A DNA stretch of 64,000 nucleotides from Vitis vinifera (Eukaryota > Streptophyta > Magnoliopsida > Vitales > Vitaceae), in NCBI RefSeq assembly GCF_030704535.1, contig NC_081809.1, positions 1,348,501 to 1,412,500 of the forward strand, read 5' to 3'. Both the position numbers and the translations under genes were made by a program. Shown here piece by piece: positions 37,286 through 51,400 of this stretch; the stretch's first letter is position 1, and the number at the start of each line of letters is the position of its first letter. The notes under the pieces are model-generated. The model was not told where the DNA came from, made no database searches, and saw only the letters and a program-made list of their open reading frames with translations.

Positions 37286-38610
37286 ATGGAGGAGAAAGAG
37301 CAAGTGAAGACTGAGAATTCGATGGCTAATTCAACATTTTCCGATCAGATTCCGGCGAGTTGTGCTTTTTCTTCAAGCATCTTTGACATGCCATGTGAAG
37401 TTGAAAAGGGCTCATTAGGCTTCATGGACCTGTTGGGCATCCAAGACTACAGTCCTTCTCTATTCGATTTGCTTCAGCCTCCATTGGCGCCGCACCCCCT
37501 CACTTCACCGGCTTCCTCAGCTCCGCCGGAGTCGTCGGAGGTTGTGAACGCTCCGGCCACCCCTAACTCCTCGTCGATCTCTTCCTCGTCGACCGAAGCA
37601 GCGAATGATGATCAGACTAAAGCGGCGGAGGAGGAAGAGCAAGATCAGGAGAAGAATAAGCAACAGTGAGTTCCCTGTCTTTTTTTATTTCCTTCCTTTT
37701 TTTTTTTATCTTTGTTGGTTTGTCAAGACTATTACAGTAATTTAGGTGCTTTACATGAAACATGTGGAGAGAAAGCAACAAAACAAACCCGTTCAAAGAA
37801 AGAAAAAAAAAAAGCAAATAATAATAATGGATTGGGAAATGGGTTTTCCTTTCTGCATAATCTAAGAGTGAATTCTGTGGATTTGTTAATGTTTACTGCT
37901 TCTGTTTTTTATTCTTTCTAAAGTAAAGTATTTGTGTTTATGGGTTTAGGTTGAAACCCAAAAAGAAGAACCAAAAGAGGCAGAGAGAGCCGAGATTTGC
38001 GTTCATCACCAAGAGCGAAGTTGATCATCTTGACGATGGATACAGATGGAGGAAGTACGGCCAAAAAGCTGTGAAGAACAGCCCTTTTCCTAGGTATATC
38101 AAATCCCGATCTTGGTCCCCTTATTCATTTAATTATTTTCTTAATTATGAAGCAAAAGGAAAAAAAAAAGTGTGGAAGTAACTAAACATTTTCTTAATTT
38201 TCAGGAGCTACTATCGTTGCACCACTGCCGCCTGCGGAGTGAAAAAGAGGGTGGAGCGATCCTCCGATGATCCCACCACTGTTGTTACTACCTATGAAGG
38301 TCAGCACACTCATCCCTGTCCAGTGATGCCCCGTGGAAGTCTTGGGATTCCGCCGGAAGCTGTCACCTTCAGTGCAGCTGCTGCTTCCTCATTCGCCATG
38401 CCACAGCCTCAGTATCAGCAGCAGCAGCAACCCTATTTCAATAACTCTTCTCTTTCTTTGAACTTCAACCACATGAATTCCTCCTCCATTAACCCCACTT
38501 TCCTCCATGAGAGACGGCTCCGTCCTTCTCCAGCTTCTCTGCTGAGAGATCATGGACTTCTTGAGGACCTCCTGCCGTCCCAGATGTTTAAGGAGCCTAA
38601 AGAGGAGTAG
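37286..38610 (+). CDS. WRKY transcription factor, group IIc, WRKY48/WRKY23-like
   Basis: Three exons: 37286-37665, 37950-38093 and 38205-38610, joined at phase 2 both times, giving 309 residues. The WRKY domain has WRKYGQK at 160-166 and a zinc finger C180-X4-C185-X23-H209-X-H211, the group II spacing. The intron that splits the codon of Arg175 (SPFPR|SYYRC) sits at the conserved position for this class. The acidic, Ser-rich N-terminus carries [18 protein letters not shown] and [20 protein letters not shown] Lys/Arg patch before the domain ([11 protein letters not shown]) is a likely nuclear signal. After the domain come [20 protein letters not shown] and a C-terminal [14 protein letters not shown], which recall Arabidopsis WRKY48. 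The N-terminal motifs also recall WRKY23, so it may be the single co-orthologue of both. It should bind W-boxes and act in stress or developmental regulation. Confidence 0.92.
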
Positions 38611-41600
38611 TAGAGAGATTTTTTATCTGTATTACTGGTATGTAATTTCCCTTACTGACTCATGGAGGTTGTCTTTGGAGACGAACCAACTTCACCATTA
38701 CATGTGAACCTTGCTGATTATCACTGTAAAATTACTAGCCTCAGCCTGTGAAGAACTACTTTCCTACTTTGTGGGTTTTTTTTGTGTGTTATTCTTTGTA
38801 TCTAGAGTTTAATTCAATCATGAAGACTTGGGTTTTGTATCTTCTTTATCAATCAGTTAATTATCCCATTTTTCTTCTTCCTCTTCAGATTCTTTCTTCC
38901 TCCTCTTCTTTGGTAGGAGGCATGTGCATTGATATTTTCAAGGGGTATATTAGTCATAATGTTTAGGGTTAGGGTTTCTCCATTGAGCAAGCTGGGTTTG
39001 GATTTTTCTTTTTTCTTCCTTTTTACTGTGTATGAGAATCCTTAGGGCCTACTTGTATGGGAAAATGAGACACCCTAGAACCAACTTGGGAACTTGATCC
39101 TGGGTCTTGTTCACAGAAGTTGGGAACCCTAAACGAAAAATATCTTCACAGAGTTCATGGAGTTTCTACCAGTGGCGAAACATGGACCACCTCTAGCCCT
39201 TCCTCTTCTTTAATCTACATGGATCACCTCTAGCCCTTCCTCTTCTTTAATCTACATGGATCACCTCTAGCCCTTCCTCTTCTTTAATCTACATGCGATT
39301 AAGGAGCTTGGAGTCAGTGAATGGCGCTGAGAAGAACAACAAAAAAAAAGTGTATATTTCAGTATGGTTCTTGATTGAAAGGATGGTCTGAGAGATTTGG
39401 TGGGAGATATGATTGCCTTTAGGCATTGTTGATGAAAGATAGATTAGAAATGCTGAGGTCCTTGTCCATATGACACTGTCTTGCTAGGAATGTTGTAAAT
39501 TTCACTTGAATGTGATTCCACTTTTAGCCCATACATATGATTTCTAGCCATGCACAGCTATGTAGAAAGACAAGCCATTAGATGAAAGGCCAATTGAATT
39601 CCACTGTTTGTAGCTTTATCCCATTCTTGGGACATCACATAAAAATAAAAATAAAAATAATTTAAAAAGTAAAAAAACAATATTCAAAACCATGGAGGAG
39701 TTGGCACTTGAGGCTAGCTTCCTACCACAGATCTAGGTATATATCAATATTATTTGACTGTATATATACCTGATCTCCAGTTTATTCTTGGTTCTTTAGG
39801 GTTGAAAAAACAGTTTTGATCACGATATGATACAAATGAAAAGACCAAGAATAGGCCTTTAATTAATATTGACTATGTTTTTCACAAGCTAGAATTCAGA
39901 AGATGGAGTTATGTTGACAGAATTCCAATTTCAAGAGCCAGACACCCACCATACAAGCTGAGAGCTTTCAAAGATATTACAGAGATACAAAATCTGTCTT
40001 CATAATTCTTACCAGTAGTTTTGCTCCATAAACTTCCTTATAGTCCGTAATCTGCAGTTCAATGAAGGGTTCTACTGAGATCACAAGAAGCTGGTGGTTG
40101 AAGATATATGTATATATAAGAGAAAGAACATAATAAAGGTTCTTGTTTTTTCCTCTCATGTGTGCAGCAGGTGAATATTCTTGTATTGATGAAGAGTGTT
40201 TGATCCTTTAAGCATCATTATTGGGAAGTGGAAAAATAGAAAAGGCAGCCTTTACCAAGAATTGTTCTTGTATTCTAATCTTTACAGCCACTAATACCTT
40301 TTCAAATGGCAAAATGCTTACTTTCTTTTGTGCTACCAAACACTCCAATTATATAGAGTTCATTTCCTCCTACTCAAACCTAGTAGAGCAATTGTAAATT
40401 GGAAGGCAACCCCATGACTTTTGCCATAGATAAGAACATTGTAGTGTTAGATTTAGCCATAAAACTTGCTCAAATCACTATCTTCCTTCAAAGTTCTGAA
40501 CTAGCCATTCCTTGGGTTGGCCTCCAGATGACTAGAGTCTCGAGTTTATCGGTCTCAAATTTTCCTTCCAAAAGCATATAAAAACCATTCGTATAGCTGG
40601 AAATCGACAAGTATCTGCATTTTTTTTTGGGTAGAGTATAGAGGTATTGTCTTTTAAAATTACCTTTTGGACCTTTTTATTTGTGAAGGATAAGAATCCA
40701 TGAAATATATATATATCATAATGATGGTGGGAATGCCTTTCAGTTTCACATTCAACTTAGTCAAAAGTAGATGCCTCTAATCTTAAATGCCAAATTTTCA
40801 GCCACCTTTTTCGCTTATAATAGTTCATTTCAGACCGAGAAACAAATCAAGAAAATGAACTATTCTAGCAAAAATACAAACATGTAATGACCATTCACTG
40901 AAAACAGCAGGTAATTTGTATACTTCACCACCATGATTTTCGGATAAAGCTCGAACGGATTATCTTAAATACAGACTCCTTTCATTCAAAGATGTTGTCT
41001 GTGGCATTATATGAAGCACAAGCTTCATTCATGGTGGAGAGTTCCGCTGGTTTTGCATGAGAAGGGCCAATTTTCAAACCCTTAAAAGAAATTATTAACT
41101 GGCGTTAGAAAGATTCTGTCAGTTCATATTTATACTGCCATTTACCTATTTGTTATTGAATATTTTTGTTGAATGAAGTATGAAGGAGACTTTTTGTATG
41201 GGTTTGCGGAAAATATGAGGAGGAGGATGAATATGGTTGCTTTTTCTGTACTGCCCACACTCATTATTCTCAGGGTACTAATCATCCTTTCTCCTTTATT
41301 TAGTGGGCTGCTGATGGGTCATCTTGGATTTATGGGCCCCCACAGACATACTTGGTACCACCTTTTTGTACATGGTTTTGAAAAAATCTCTTTTTACATC
41401 ACATGTCACATACCCATTTCATTTCCTAGGCGTAAACTTCTAAACTCTCAAGGCTTCAAGATGGAGATGCCCTCATGCACACACCTAAGTTGTATTTTAG
41501 GGCTTGTTAAAAGGTAATGTATGATAGCTTAGTATATATAATTAGTCCATTATAGGATATTATAAACTTTTGGGTCAAATTAATAAAGAATTATTTTAAA

Positions 41601-43426
41601 CATATACACATAAGAAACCACGTTATCCTAATAAAGTATCATCAATTAGCCTAATTTTTGGTTGCAGAAGGGAAGCATTAGTATCATATGCGTTGTTGAC
41701 TCGTTACTTAATAATTTAAGTTATTAGTCTAAAAAACAATAAATTGGTTAATATCTCCAAGTAAAAATATGTAGAAGTAGCTATAATAACAATCTAGACT
41801 TTTCTATGGATGATGTTAGTGCTAGTTTTGAGTTAGGGCCAAATCAACATTATCACTCAAGGTAATTAATCTTCTTCATGGTGAGTCTTAGTGACAAGTT
41901 CAATGGGGACCCATACGTATGATACTTCAAGAAAAAGCTCATAGATGGACTTTTTGGTATGGGCCAGATCACCAAAAAGGCACCCATCAACTCCATTCCC
42001 CTATATGCCAAGATCTGATTCAGCTTGTCCGCTATAACTGATCCTTCACTTTCAAAACCAGCGCAAGGTGCATATTTATAAGAGCTAGACCAAGTCAATT
42101 ATGCAGTTGTGACCATGCCAGGTCTGTGGCTGCAGGTGGTGGTACCAACTCTATACAACCCCCACCAACTCATTTTTCTCAAATCATTTTCCATTGATGT
42201 CCAACCCACTCACTGTTTCATTATCAGCGGCAAGGGGTCAATCTAGGCCACTCTGGTTTTGAATGAAGTACTCTGTCAAAACATGTGCCAAGATCTGAAA
42301 AATATTAATAAAATTCTAAGTTTTTATTCAATTAATTACTTGCGATTAAACACATCATCAACCATCTATCTATACATTTCGATTCTAACACCTTATCTCA
42401 CCAGCAATAAGGTTTACACTTAAGAATATGATATCATATTAAATTATCAATTTGTTCCAAAAGTTTAAGATGATGGAGGAACAATAAGTTTATGGGTGTG
42501 ACCCAACTACAAGGCTCAAACTTAAGACTTAAGTTTAAAATGATCAATGAACAATAAGTTTATATGGGGTGTAACCCATAACCACCATTAATAGTTTCTC
42601 TTGAAGAGATGATTTGTTAAAAAAAGAAAAAGACATTTACTTACAATGTGGAGCATAATGTCCTGTTTTCTCCCAAGCATGAAACGAAAATTGTCATTAA
42701 TGGGATACTGACTCTTGATAAGATAACCCTTGTTATACACCACATGAGATTCATATATATATGGGGTCCCATAATGCATTCCTGTAGGGACCATATATAT
42801 TCATCAACAGCTAACACTTTGTCAAATCATTTACAGAAAAGTGGTTTTGACAGAAGAGCGAACAAGGGAAAAAAATTGTCACTAGAATCTGTTTCCATGA
42901 CTAAAGGGAGCATGAAATCTTCATCCTTTTGGAATCCATGAGTGACACATCATGGGACTTTAACAAGCTGGACTCCAATTAATCAAGAATAAAATGAAAC
43001 TTTATTCAGAATCGTAACAAATTATCAACCAGTTGGATTGATTTCAGGTTGCTGATGGTTTGTTGGGAATTGGGATGACTCAAGGAAACAGAAGTAGGAT
43101 CACAAGGAAACTATGTGTGGAAAGCAATAAACTGAGTAGTGAGGTCAGAGCTCAGACACTGTCAACATATCTTCGTGTTCCAGAATAGTACAAAAGGAAT
43201 TTTCTCAGCTTGGAATCGGATGATATGCACTGTACAGAATGGTGTTTGAGGGAGTCCCGATATGTATGAATTAAGAAGGCACATGGCATTGGCGATTGCA
43301 TATCATCATCTACGCTGACCTCCTCCAAGGCTTGACTGTGTCTTCTCTTTAACCACCCTCTTGTGCGTGAACCTCTAGTCTCTGAAACCACCTACTTTTC
43401 ACTACCCAGAAGCCCTCACAACCCTC
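38611..43426. other. Spacer between WRKY and peroxidase genes
   Basis: The first few hundred bases are the WRKY 3' UTR and flank. A 37-bp minisatellite lies at 39181-39294. Two moderate ORFs (41173-41517 plus, 41853-42098 minus) have no recognisable domain and no splice partners. I see no other gene. Confidence 0.5.
39181..39294. repeat. 37-bp minisatellite, three copies
   Basis: The unit begins CATGGATCACCTCTAGCCCT and continues TCCTCTTCTTTAATCTA. Copies start at 39181, 39218 and 39255. The first differs by one base (GACC for GATC) and the other two are identical, so the expansion is recent. It lies about 570 bp after the WRKY stop codon. Confidence 0.95.
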
Positions 43427-43433
43427 TATAAAG
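43427..43433 (+). promoter_or_regulatory. TATA box of the peroxidase gene
   Basis: TATAAAG lies 73 bp before the ATG at 43500, giving a predicted leader of about 40 nt. Confidence 0.65.
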
Positions 43434-43499
43434 GGAAACTTAATTTCACCACCACAACTCAATCATTCCTAGGGCTGTTATATGTGTTTAGCCTAGAGG

Positions 43500-44724
<1,225 letters not shown>

Positions 44725-45441
44725 CCTCAACTAAGTATAGGGTTATGAAAGAATGAGAATATGACCTGGGCTGGTGCAGAAGCTTTCTCCATAGCTGGCG
44801 AGTTTAGTAAAACTAGCATTAGGGTATTATGTGTTTTCTAGGGCGTCATAAGTTTTGGCTGGATAGTTGGAACCAGCTCTAACATGAGTGTGTTATGAAA
44901 ATTAATGATATATGATATGGTTAATGACTATATACCAATCTCCCCTGTCCCAAACACAAGATGCTCAAAATTAACATTTACTGGACCTTTATCGATATCC
45001 AGAAGGAATCCCAAGCATAAGCATACCCTATTTGCGAGATGTTTATGGAGCCTACTCTATGCAGAGGAGAACAGACCTTCAAGGCGCAACCTGCCTGACG
45101 AAATGGCCTAGAGAGCCTAATATTTAAACTCAGTACCTAATTGTGGCAGAAGTTAGGTAAAATTAACATGTATAAATACTTATTCATGGCATTCGCTGCC
45201 TATGCCTTCATGGAAACCAAGCTTGATTGATTGTTCAAGACAGTAATTGTGAGACAGTAAAACCTCACATCGATGAAGACAGAGCATGCCTACTGCACAT
45301 TCCTTTTGGCATTAAAGTTCAGAGCAGTGGTGACTGCATGTCTTGCTTTTGTCCAAGTTTTTGCTTCCATTCCCTCAGCCGCGGATTCCCAGAGGAGCAA
45401 CTTGTGACAATATGCAACCTCAGAATCACACTTCATCCATT
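44725..45441. other. Convergent 3' flanks of the peroxidase and FCA genes
   Basis: No coding region is supported. Both 3' UTRs and polyadenylation sites must fall in this 0.7 kb. The FCA 3' UTR may extend well into it. If the last FCA intron (45450-45555) is not removed, the FCA frame runs on to 45290. Confidence 0.55.
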
Positions 45442-48400
45442 TTAAGAGCCTGAGAACAATAGGGTTTAGTGGCAAGCAATAAGAAGGGACTTGTGTGTAC
45501 AAAGTAAAAAAGCGGTTGTTCTTTCTGTGGAAAGTCAAGAGTAAATGATTAGAACCTGCTGGCTTATTCTTCCACATCCACTCCTGAGCCGCTTGAAGGC
45601 CCTGAAACAAAGGTAAAATAGAAAATGAAACTACTTTCATAACAAAGAGGTGTCAGAACACATCAAGGTTAACTTCTACTACCTGTTGGAAGCGTGCAGG
45701 ATCGTTAACTGAACTAGCCCCTACCTGTGCTTGAGCATAACCAAGTTCCTGCAAGGCCAAAAGGTCCAAAAGGATGAAACAAATTTAGTAAGTTTGCTGG
45801 AAGACTTTTAACTAAGCACCATACCTGAAGTTACATAGATGACTACAGTTCCTTTTAAGGAGGATCATAATAAATATCACAAAATCCGCTGAATATCTAA
45901 TACATGAACATCAGGACTATTTCAGCTATTCAAAAAAGATTCAAGGGAAAAAAAATAAAGAGAGCAAAATCTCAGCATTTCTAATAATAGCCAGCCCAAA
46001 AGTACTTTTTGCTAATTATAACCGTAAAGAACACATTCAGACATAAAGGGAAACAAAAAAAACCCTGATAGAAAACAGAACTTATTTCTAATTTTGAAGG
46101 CAGGAACTATGCTTTTTATGTCAAACTACTACTATTTTACAAATCAGTTCCAACATCAGGAAGTACCATAACTAGCACAACTACCATTTTAGACATTACA
46201 ATTTTAAACACTTCCACTGCCACTGCCACTACTGGTGCCATAAACCATCCCCACCAGAGCCACCATGCTCCCTGCCTCCAACACTACTACAATCCACAAC
46301 CACAATTCATTCTGCAATAGCCAAGCATGTTAGCAAAGCTGCTAGTTTTCTTTCCCATTGTTTGTCATTGCATCTTGATGGCACAGTAGTTAAAAACTTA
46401 CCATATACGATATGATATAATGATAAAATACATTTTATATAGAGATCGATATGTATCGCAATCCATATCTTATTTTAAAGTGTATCCTTACAATACATAT
46501 GTAATACACGACACAATACGTGATATTGTGATGTAACAATATATACATCTTTAAGGATATTGTGATATAACAATACATACATCTTTAAGTATCTTTTATA
46601 ATATCTTTAAAAAATTCCTTCTTTTTTTTTTGTTAAATGAATTTATTATATTAAAATATACTAAAAGATTTAAAATTAATCATAAAAAGGAGAAATAGAT
46701 AAAATAACCTTATATGAAAAGCTACATTCTTATTGTCAAATACTATATTAGAAGTCAAGTAAGTTTATTTTTACAATGAATATTGGAGAATTTTCATTTT
46801 AAAGGTTTGAATGTTGACAATGAAAATGATAGTGATTAATAAATAAAATATTAATATATTAGCTTTTTATTATTTCTTTTTTCGTGAATATATATGTATA
46901 TAAAACAATTAACAACACAATAAGTGCATATATGCCTAGTTTGAATTTGAAACTAAAAATTGAAGAAATTTATTTTTGTGGATTATGTGATGAACTATAC
47001 CTTAAAGTCATATTTCGTTAATTTGAACTTGTCAAAACTTTAACATCCAATGTTTTCATATGATATGATATGGTTCAACTCTTTTGATCCTACTATCTTC
47101 CATAAAATTGGTTATATATTACTCTATGCTTCATACTTTCAATAGATATACACACATATACATATTTTTCCTATTTATTTTTCACTATATAAAAAAACTT
47201 ACGATACACGACACAGAAAAATAGAAAAAGATGCATGATATGTTTTACGAGTTAACAACTATGTTTGATGGTACCATCAAAGCATCACTAAAATGGTGCC
47301 CACTAATTATGAAGACCACTGTTTCAAATAATGCATTGTAAAACAATCAATTTGGGCTGCATGGCAATTTTTTTTTTTTTTTTTGAAAAATATAATACAA
47401 TTTCTACCTACTTCATATTTTATGCTTCCAACTCTTTAGCAAGTCCAAAATGCTAAATCAAGGTACCATTAGACGAGCAAAACATCCGTTGAAAATTATA
47501 TGATCTTCAGGAGAGAAGCTCACCTGAACATTTTGCTGACCCATAACTCCAGAAGCCTGGTACTGAAATTGCAATCATAATTAGCAATAAAACAACTAAA
47601 AGTATGCCATTGTGAAAAGATATGTAGAAAACACCGACCGATGAAGACACTGGAGGCTGTTGCATCTGCTGATGTTGGCGGAGCTGTGACTGAAGCTGTG
47701 CTTGGAGATGTGCTTGGAGCTGAGTTTGAAGCTGCACTTGTTGAGCTTGAGGAATTTGCTGTGTAGACAAAACTTGAGTGTGTGATTGGGCTTGTGACTG
47801 TTGAACTGATGACTTTTGTTGTTGTTGCTGTTGTTCAAGTAATGTCAACTCCTCTGGTTTTTCCCACTGCAGACCCATTCGGAAAAAATGTCACACATTG
47901 TAGATGAGAAAACCTCAACAAAAAAACAGACTGGACTTGGATCTCACCCTGCTTTCACCAGTTACACTATTGTGATAATATTTGTATCCATCGGGTGAAG
48001 TGTGCTCTGTCCAATTACATTTTACAGGGGCCACAGCCTGGGTTGTTACAGGCACAGCAGAAGTTGTGGAAGGCACATCAGTGGCTGGTGTGATGGTAGC
48101 AGTGCTGGCAACAGTCTGTGGTACAGTCCCAGGCCACTGAAACCAAAGAACAAGTAGTTTTTAGCAAATAACCACAGACGATAGATCACCACAATAACAA
48201 AAATAAAAAAAGATCAAGGAAAAACCCTAAGAAGATAATAAACATTTTTTTTTTTTTTGTTTAGTAAGAAGAGAATAAACATAACAAGGACTCACATTTA
48301 GAAGCAATCTGAAATAAGCCCTAAATGAGAAGGAAGCAGTGAAGATATTACAACAAGATGAAGGTCTGCAGACATATGAACAAGTGGCATACAAGCAAAG

Positions 48401-51400
48401 GAATTGTGGTCCACCATCAATGGATCACACTTGAATATCTCTCAACCCCAAACTCAGCAGAGTGGAATGACATTAAGTGTTAAATCACAAATGACACTGA
48501 AACTAACAACTTTTTTGGGCATTCAAAATCACATCAGCTACTAGGTGCTAATGTCATTTGAATAAGTTTGATTGGTTCACCCTAAATTGGATAGGACCAC
48601 CAATAACAACTGAGACTTTACTCTCAAAGTGGAACCTACCAGGTGCCACATTTGATGATAATATTACATGTTGAACAAGAAAATTGGACTATCCATGCAA
48701 ATACCTAATTAGAGTAAACCCATAAACTAGTAATATCAGCTGTTTTTTTTTCTTTTTTTTCTTTTTTTTTCCTTTTGGTGGAACAAGCTAGCAGTACCTG
48801 CTGTTTAGTAGTCTGGGAACCCTGCTGTGACGTTAAAGTTTGGTTTGATGGTTGCATCAGCTGCAATTGTTGCTGCAGCTGAGAAAATGCCTGCTGAGAT
48901 GACTGGAAACTAGCTTGTAGGGCTTGCGTTTGTTGTGATAGCAACTGAGCCAACTGAGAAGGTGATTGGTGTAGAGGCTGGACCAGTTGCTGCTGAGAAG
49001 GAGCAGGCACCTGATGTTGATTTGCCATGACAGACACAGCATGCTGTTGTAAGTTGAGGTTGACAGGAGTCTGCTGGGCAGTAGCAGATGAGGCACTCTG
49101 CTGGACCTGAGGCTGAGAACCAGACAGCTGTCCACTCAAACCAAGCAGCTGTTGGGATGGAAGTGTTTGATTGAAGGGGGTTTGACCAGCAGAATGAGAT
49201 ATTTGTAGCTGACCAAATTGTCGTAATGATGAATGAGGAGTTTGAGGCTGTGTATAAGATGCCGGAGTTTGAGACTGTAGCTGCAGGGAAGGTGGCAAAT
49301 GCTGAGGAGACTGAAGCGATTTCTGCAACGGTGATATTTGCTCACCAATGGAAGGCACTTGTAGCATAGGCTGGTTGAAACTCTGAAAAACGAATCCAAA
49401 AAATGAAAATAAACTTCAATCTATCCTCAGATTCATTCAATAAGAGCACGAAAACAGCAAAAATTAAACCATAGATACCTGTTGTGATGTAGCAGAAGAT
49501 GAAACTGCAATTCCAGAAAGAGAACCATCAGCTGAACCACCAAGACCGCCCAGGGGAACACCCTAAGTTTTTGCAAGATTAATAGTTAATAAATTATTTC
49601 AATCACACATAGTAATACCAAATTTTGACGGTGATAAAAATCCATTCCTGGATATTCTGCATAGAAATTAGTAACAAAGTTCTATAATTCCACATTAAGA
49701 TAAACCAGATCAGAAGTAACGCTGATCACGTTGTCAGTGCCATCCAACCACACTATCAAATTTTCAGTCAAATAAGCATTATCATAAACAAGCTGCATAA
49801 GTCATGGAAGACGTGCTGAAACACCCATGATTAGAATAAAATTTGAACACCTAAAGATACTCCAGTCAGTCTCCAAATGTATCGACAATTACCCAACATG
49901 TTACCAACTAGAAATAAAAATGGAAGTAGAGAATGCAGCACATGTATCACATAATAAAGTGTGTGAATAAAAGAAAGGAAACATTTGTTATGTCTTAAAT
50001 GCACCCAGTACAAAGAGAAGAATTTTGCTCTGCCCATTCAACTGTAAACAACCCAGTTTAAATGACCATGCATAGCCCTCAAATTAATTGACTGTTCCAT
50101 TACTTCCTCTTATGCCTACAGGGAACAGGACACAGAGATTTGATATTTCAAAACATCCTTTCCATACCAAAAAGCATCTCAAAGGAAGCTAATGAACTTC
50201 TGAAGATGAAAAAGGGCAATAACTTAAAAATTCATCCAAATTTTGGTAAAGGAGGGCTTCATAAGATCAGGGAAAGGAGGCTTTTTTTAAAAAGTCCAGC
50301 CCATTAAAAAAAGTCAAGGTTCTATTGTATTAAAGGTTGCTGCAAGTAGATCCTTGTGCAAGTTGAGACCATTTTCAAGGCACTCTTAAGAATCATATTT
50401 TCAAAGCAGAAGCAAACTTGTACCAGAAGCATATTTCTTTCAAGGCAACACTGAAGCAAGGAGATCCTTGTGCAAGTTGAGACAATTTTCAAGGCACTCT
50501 TAAGAATCATATTTTCAAAGCAGGGCAAACTTGTACCAGAAACATATTTGTTTCAAGGCAACACTGAACACAATTAATAGTTCCATGATTAGTGTCCTAA
50601 AAATCAATAGATATCTACCACCATATCATAGAGGCAAAATAAATAAGATGTTATCAGAGTAATAATATTTTTCCCCATGGAAAATCAAAATAAGAACTAA
50701 AGCTGTCTATGTCATCCTTACAGGAGTTGAAGATATTGATCCGTCACCAGACCTTGGGAGTGACTGATTCCCAAAGCCATGAATACCAGCATTAGAAGAT
50801 GGGCCCAGATTCTGTGGACTCATTGGACGCCAAGCATTAGGAGGAATTCGACCACTGCCTATAGGATCACCTTGGTTCATTGTTGGTCTGCAAGGAATGA
50901 AAGTGAGACAATAGCCAATAGAAAGCAAATTCAAAATAGATAAGAGTGGGAAGAAGAAAGCACACCTAACACCTGGTGCTTGAAATCGAGGGCCAAAACC
51001 TGGACCCCCAAATGCAGGAGCACCCCTGAAAATGAAAGAAATGGAATGAGATTAATACTGAATATGGGAAGTGTTAATCAATAGTTTCCCAAACAGAATT
51101 AATGCCTCAAAGGCAAATATCAATGGTGGATCAAATGACTCATAAACAACACTTAAATAGACTCCCTCCAAAAGATCTTTCTTGGCAAAAGTAAAGCAAC
51201 AACATTCTTAACCATCTTTCCAGTAACATTTCCAATATTTTCACAGATAATGTATAAATAAACCACATTACAGCTCAGGAAATTGCCTACGATAAACGTG
51301 CCATCAATCTGCTTGTAACACAAGATTATATGTGAACTTATACAAAAATAGGAAAAAGAACGAAACACAAACAAAAATGAAAAAGATAGTGAAGAGAGAG

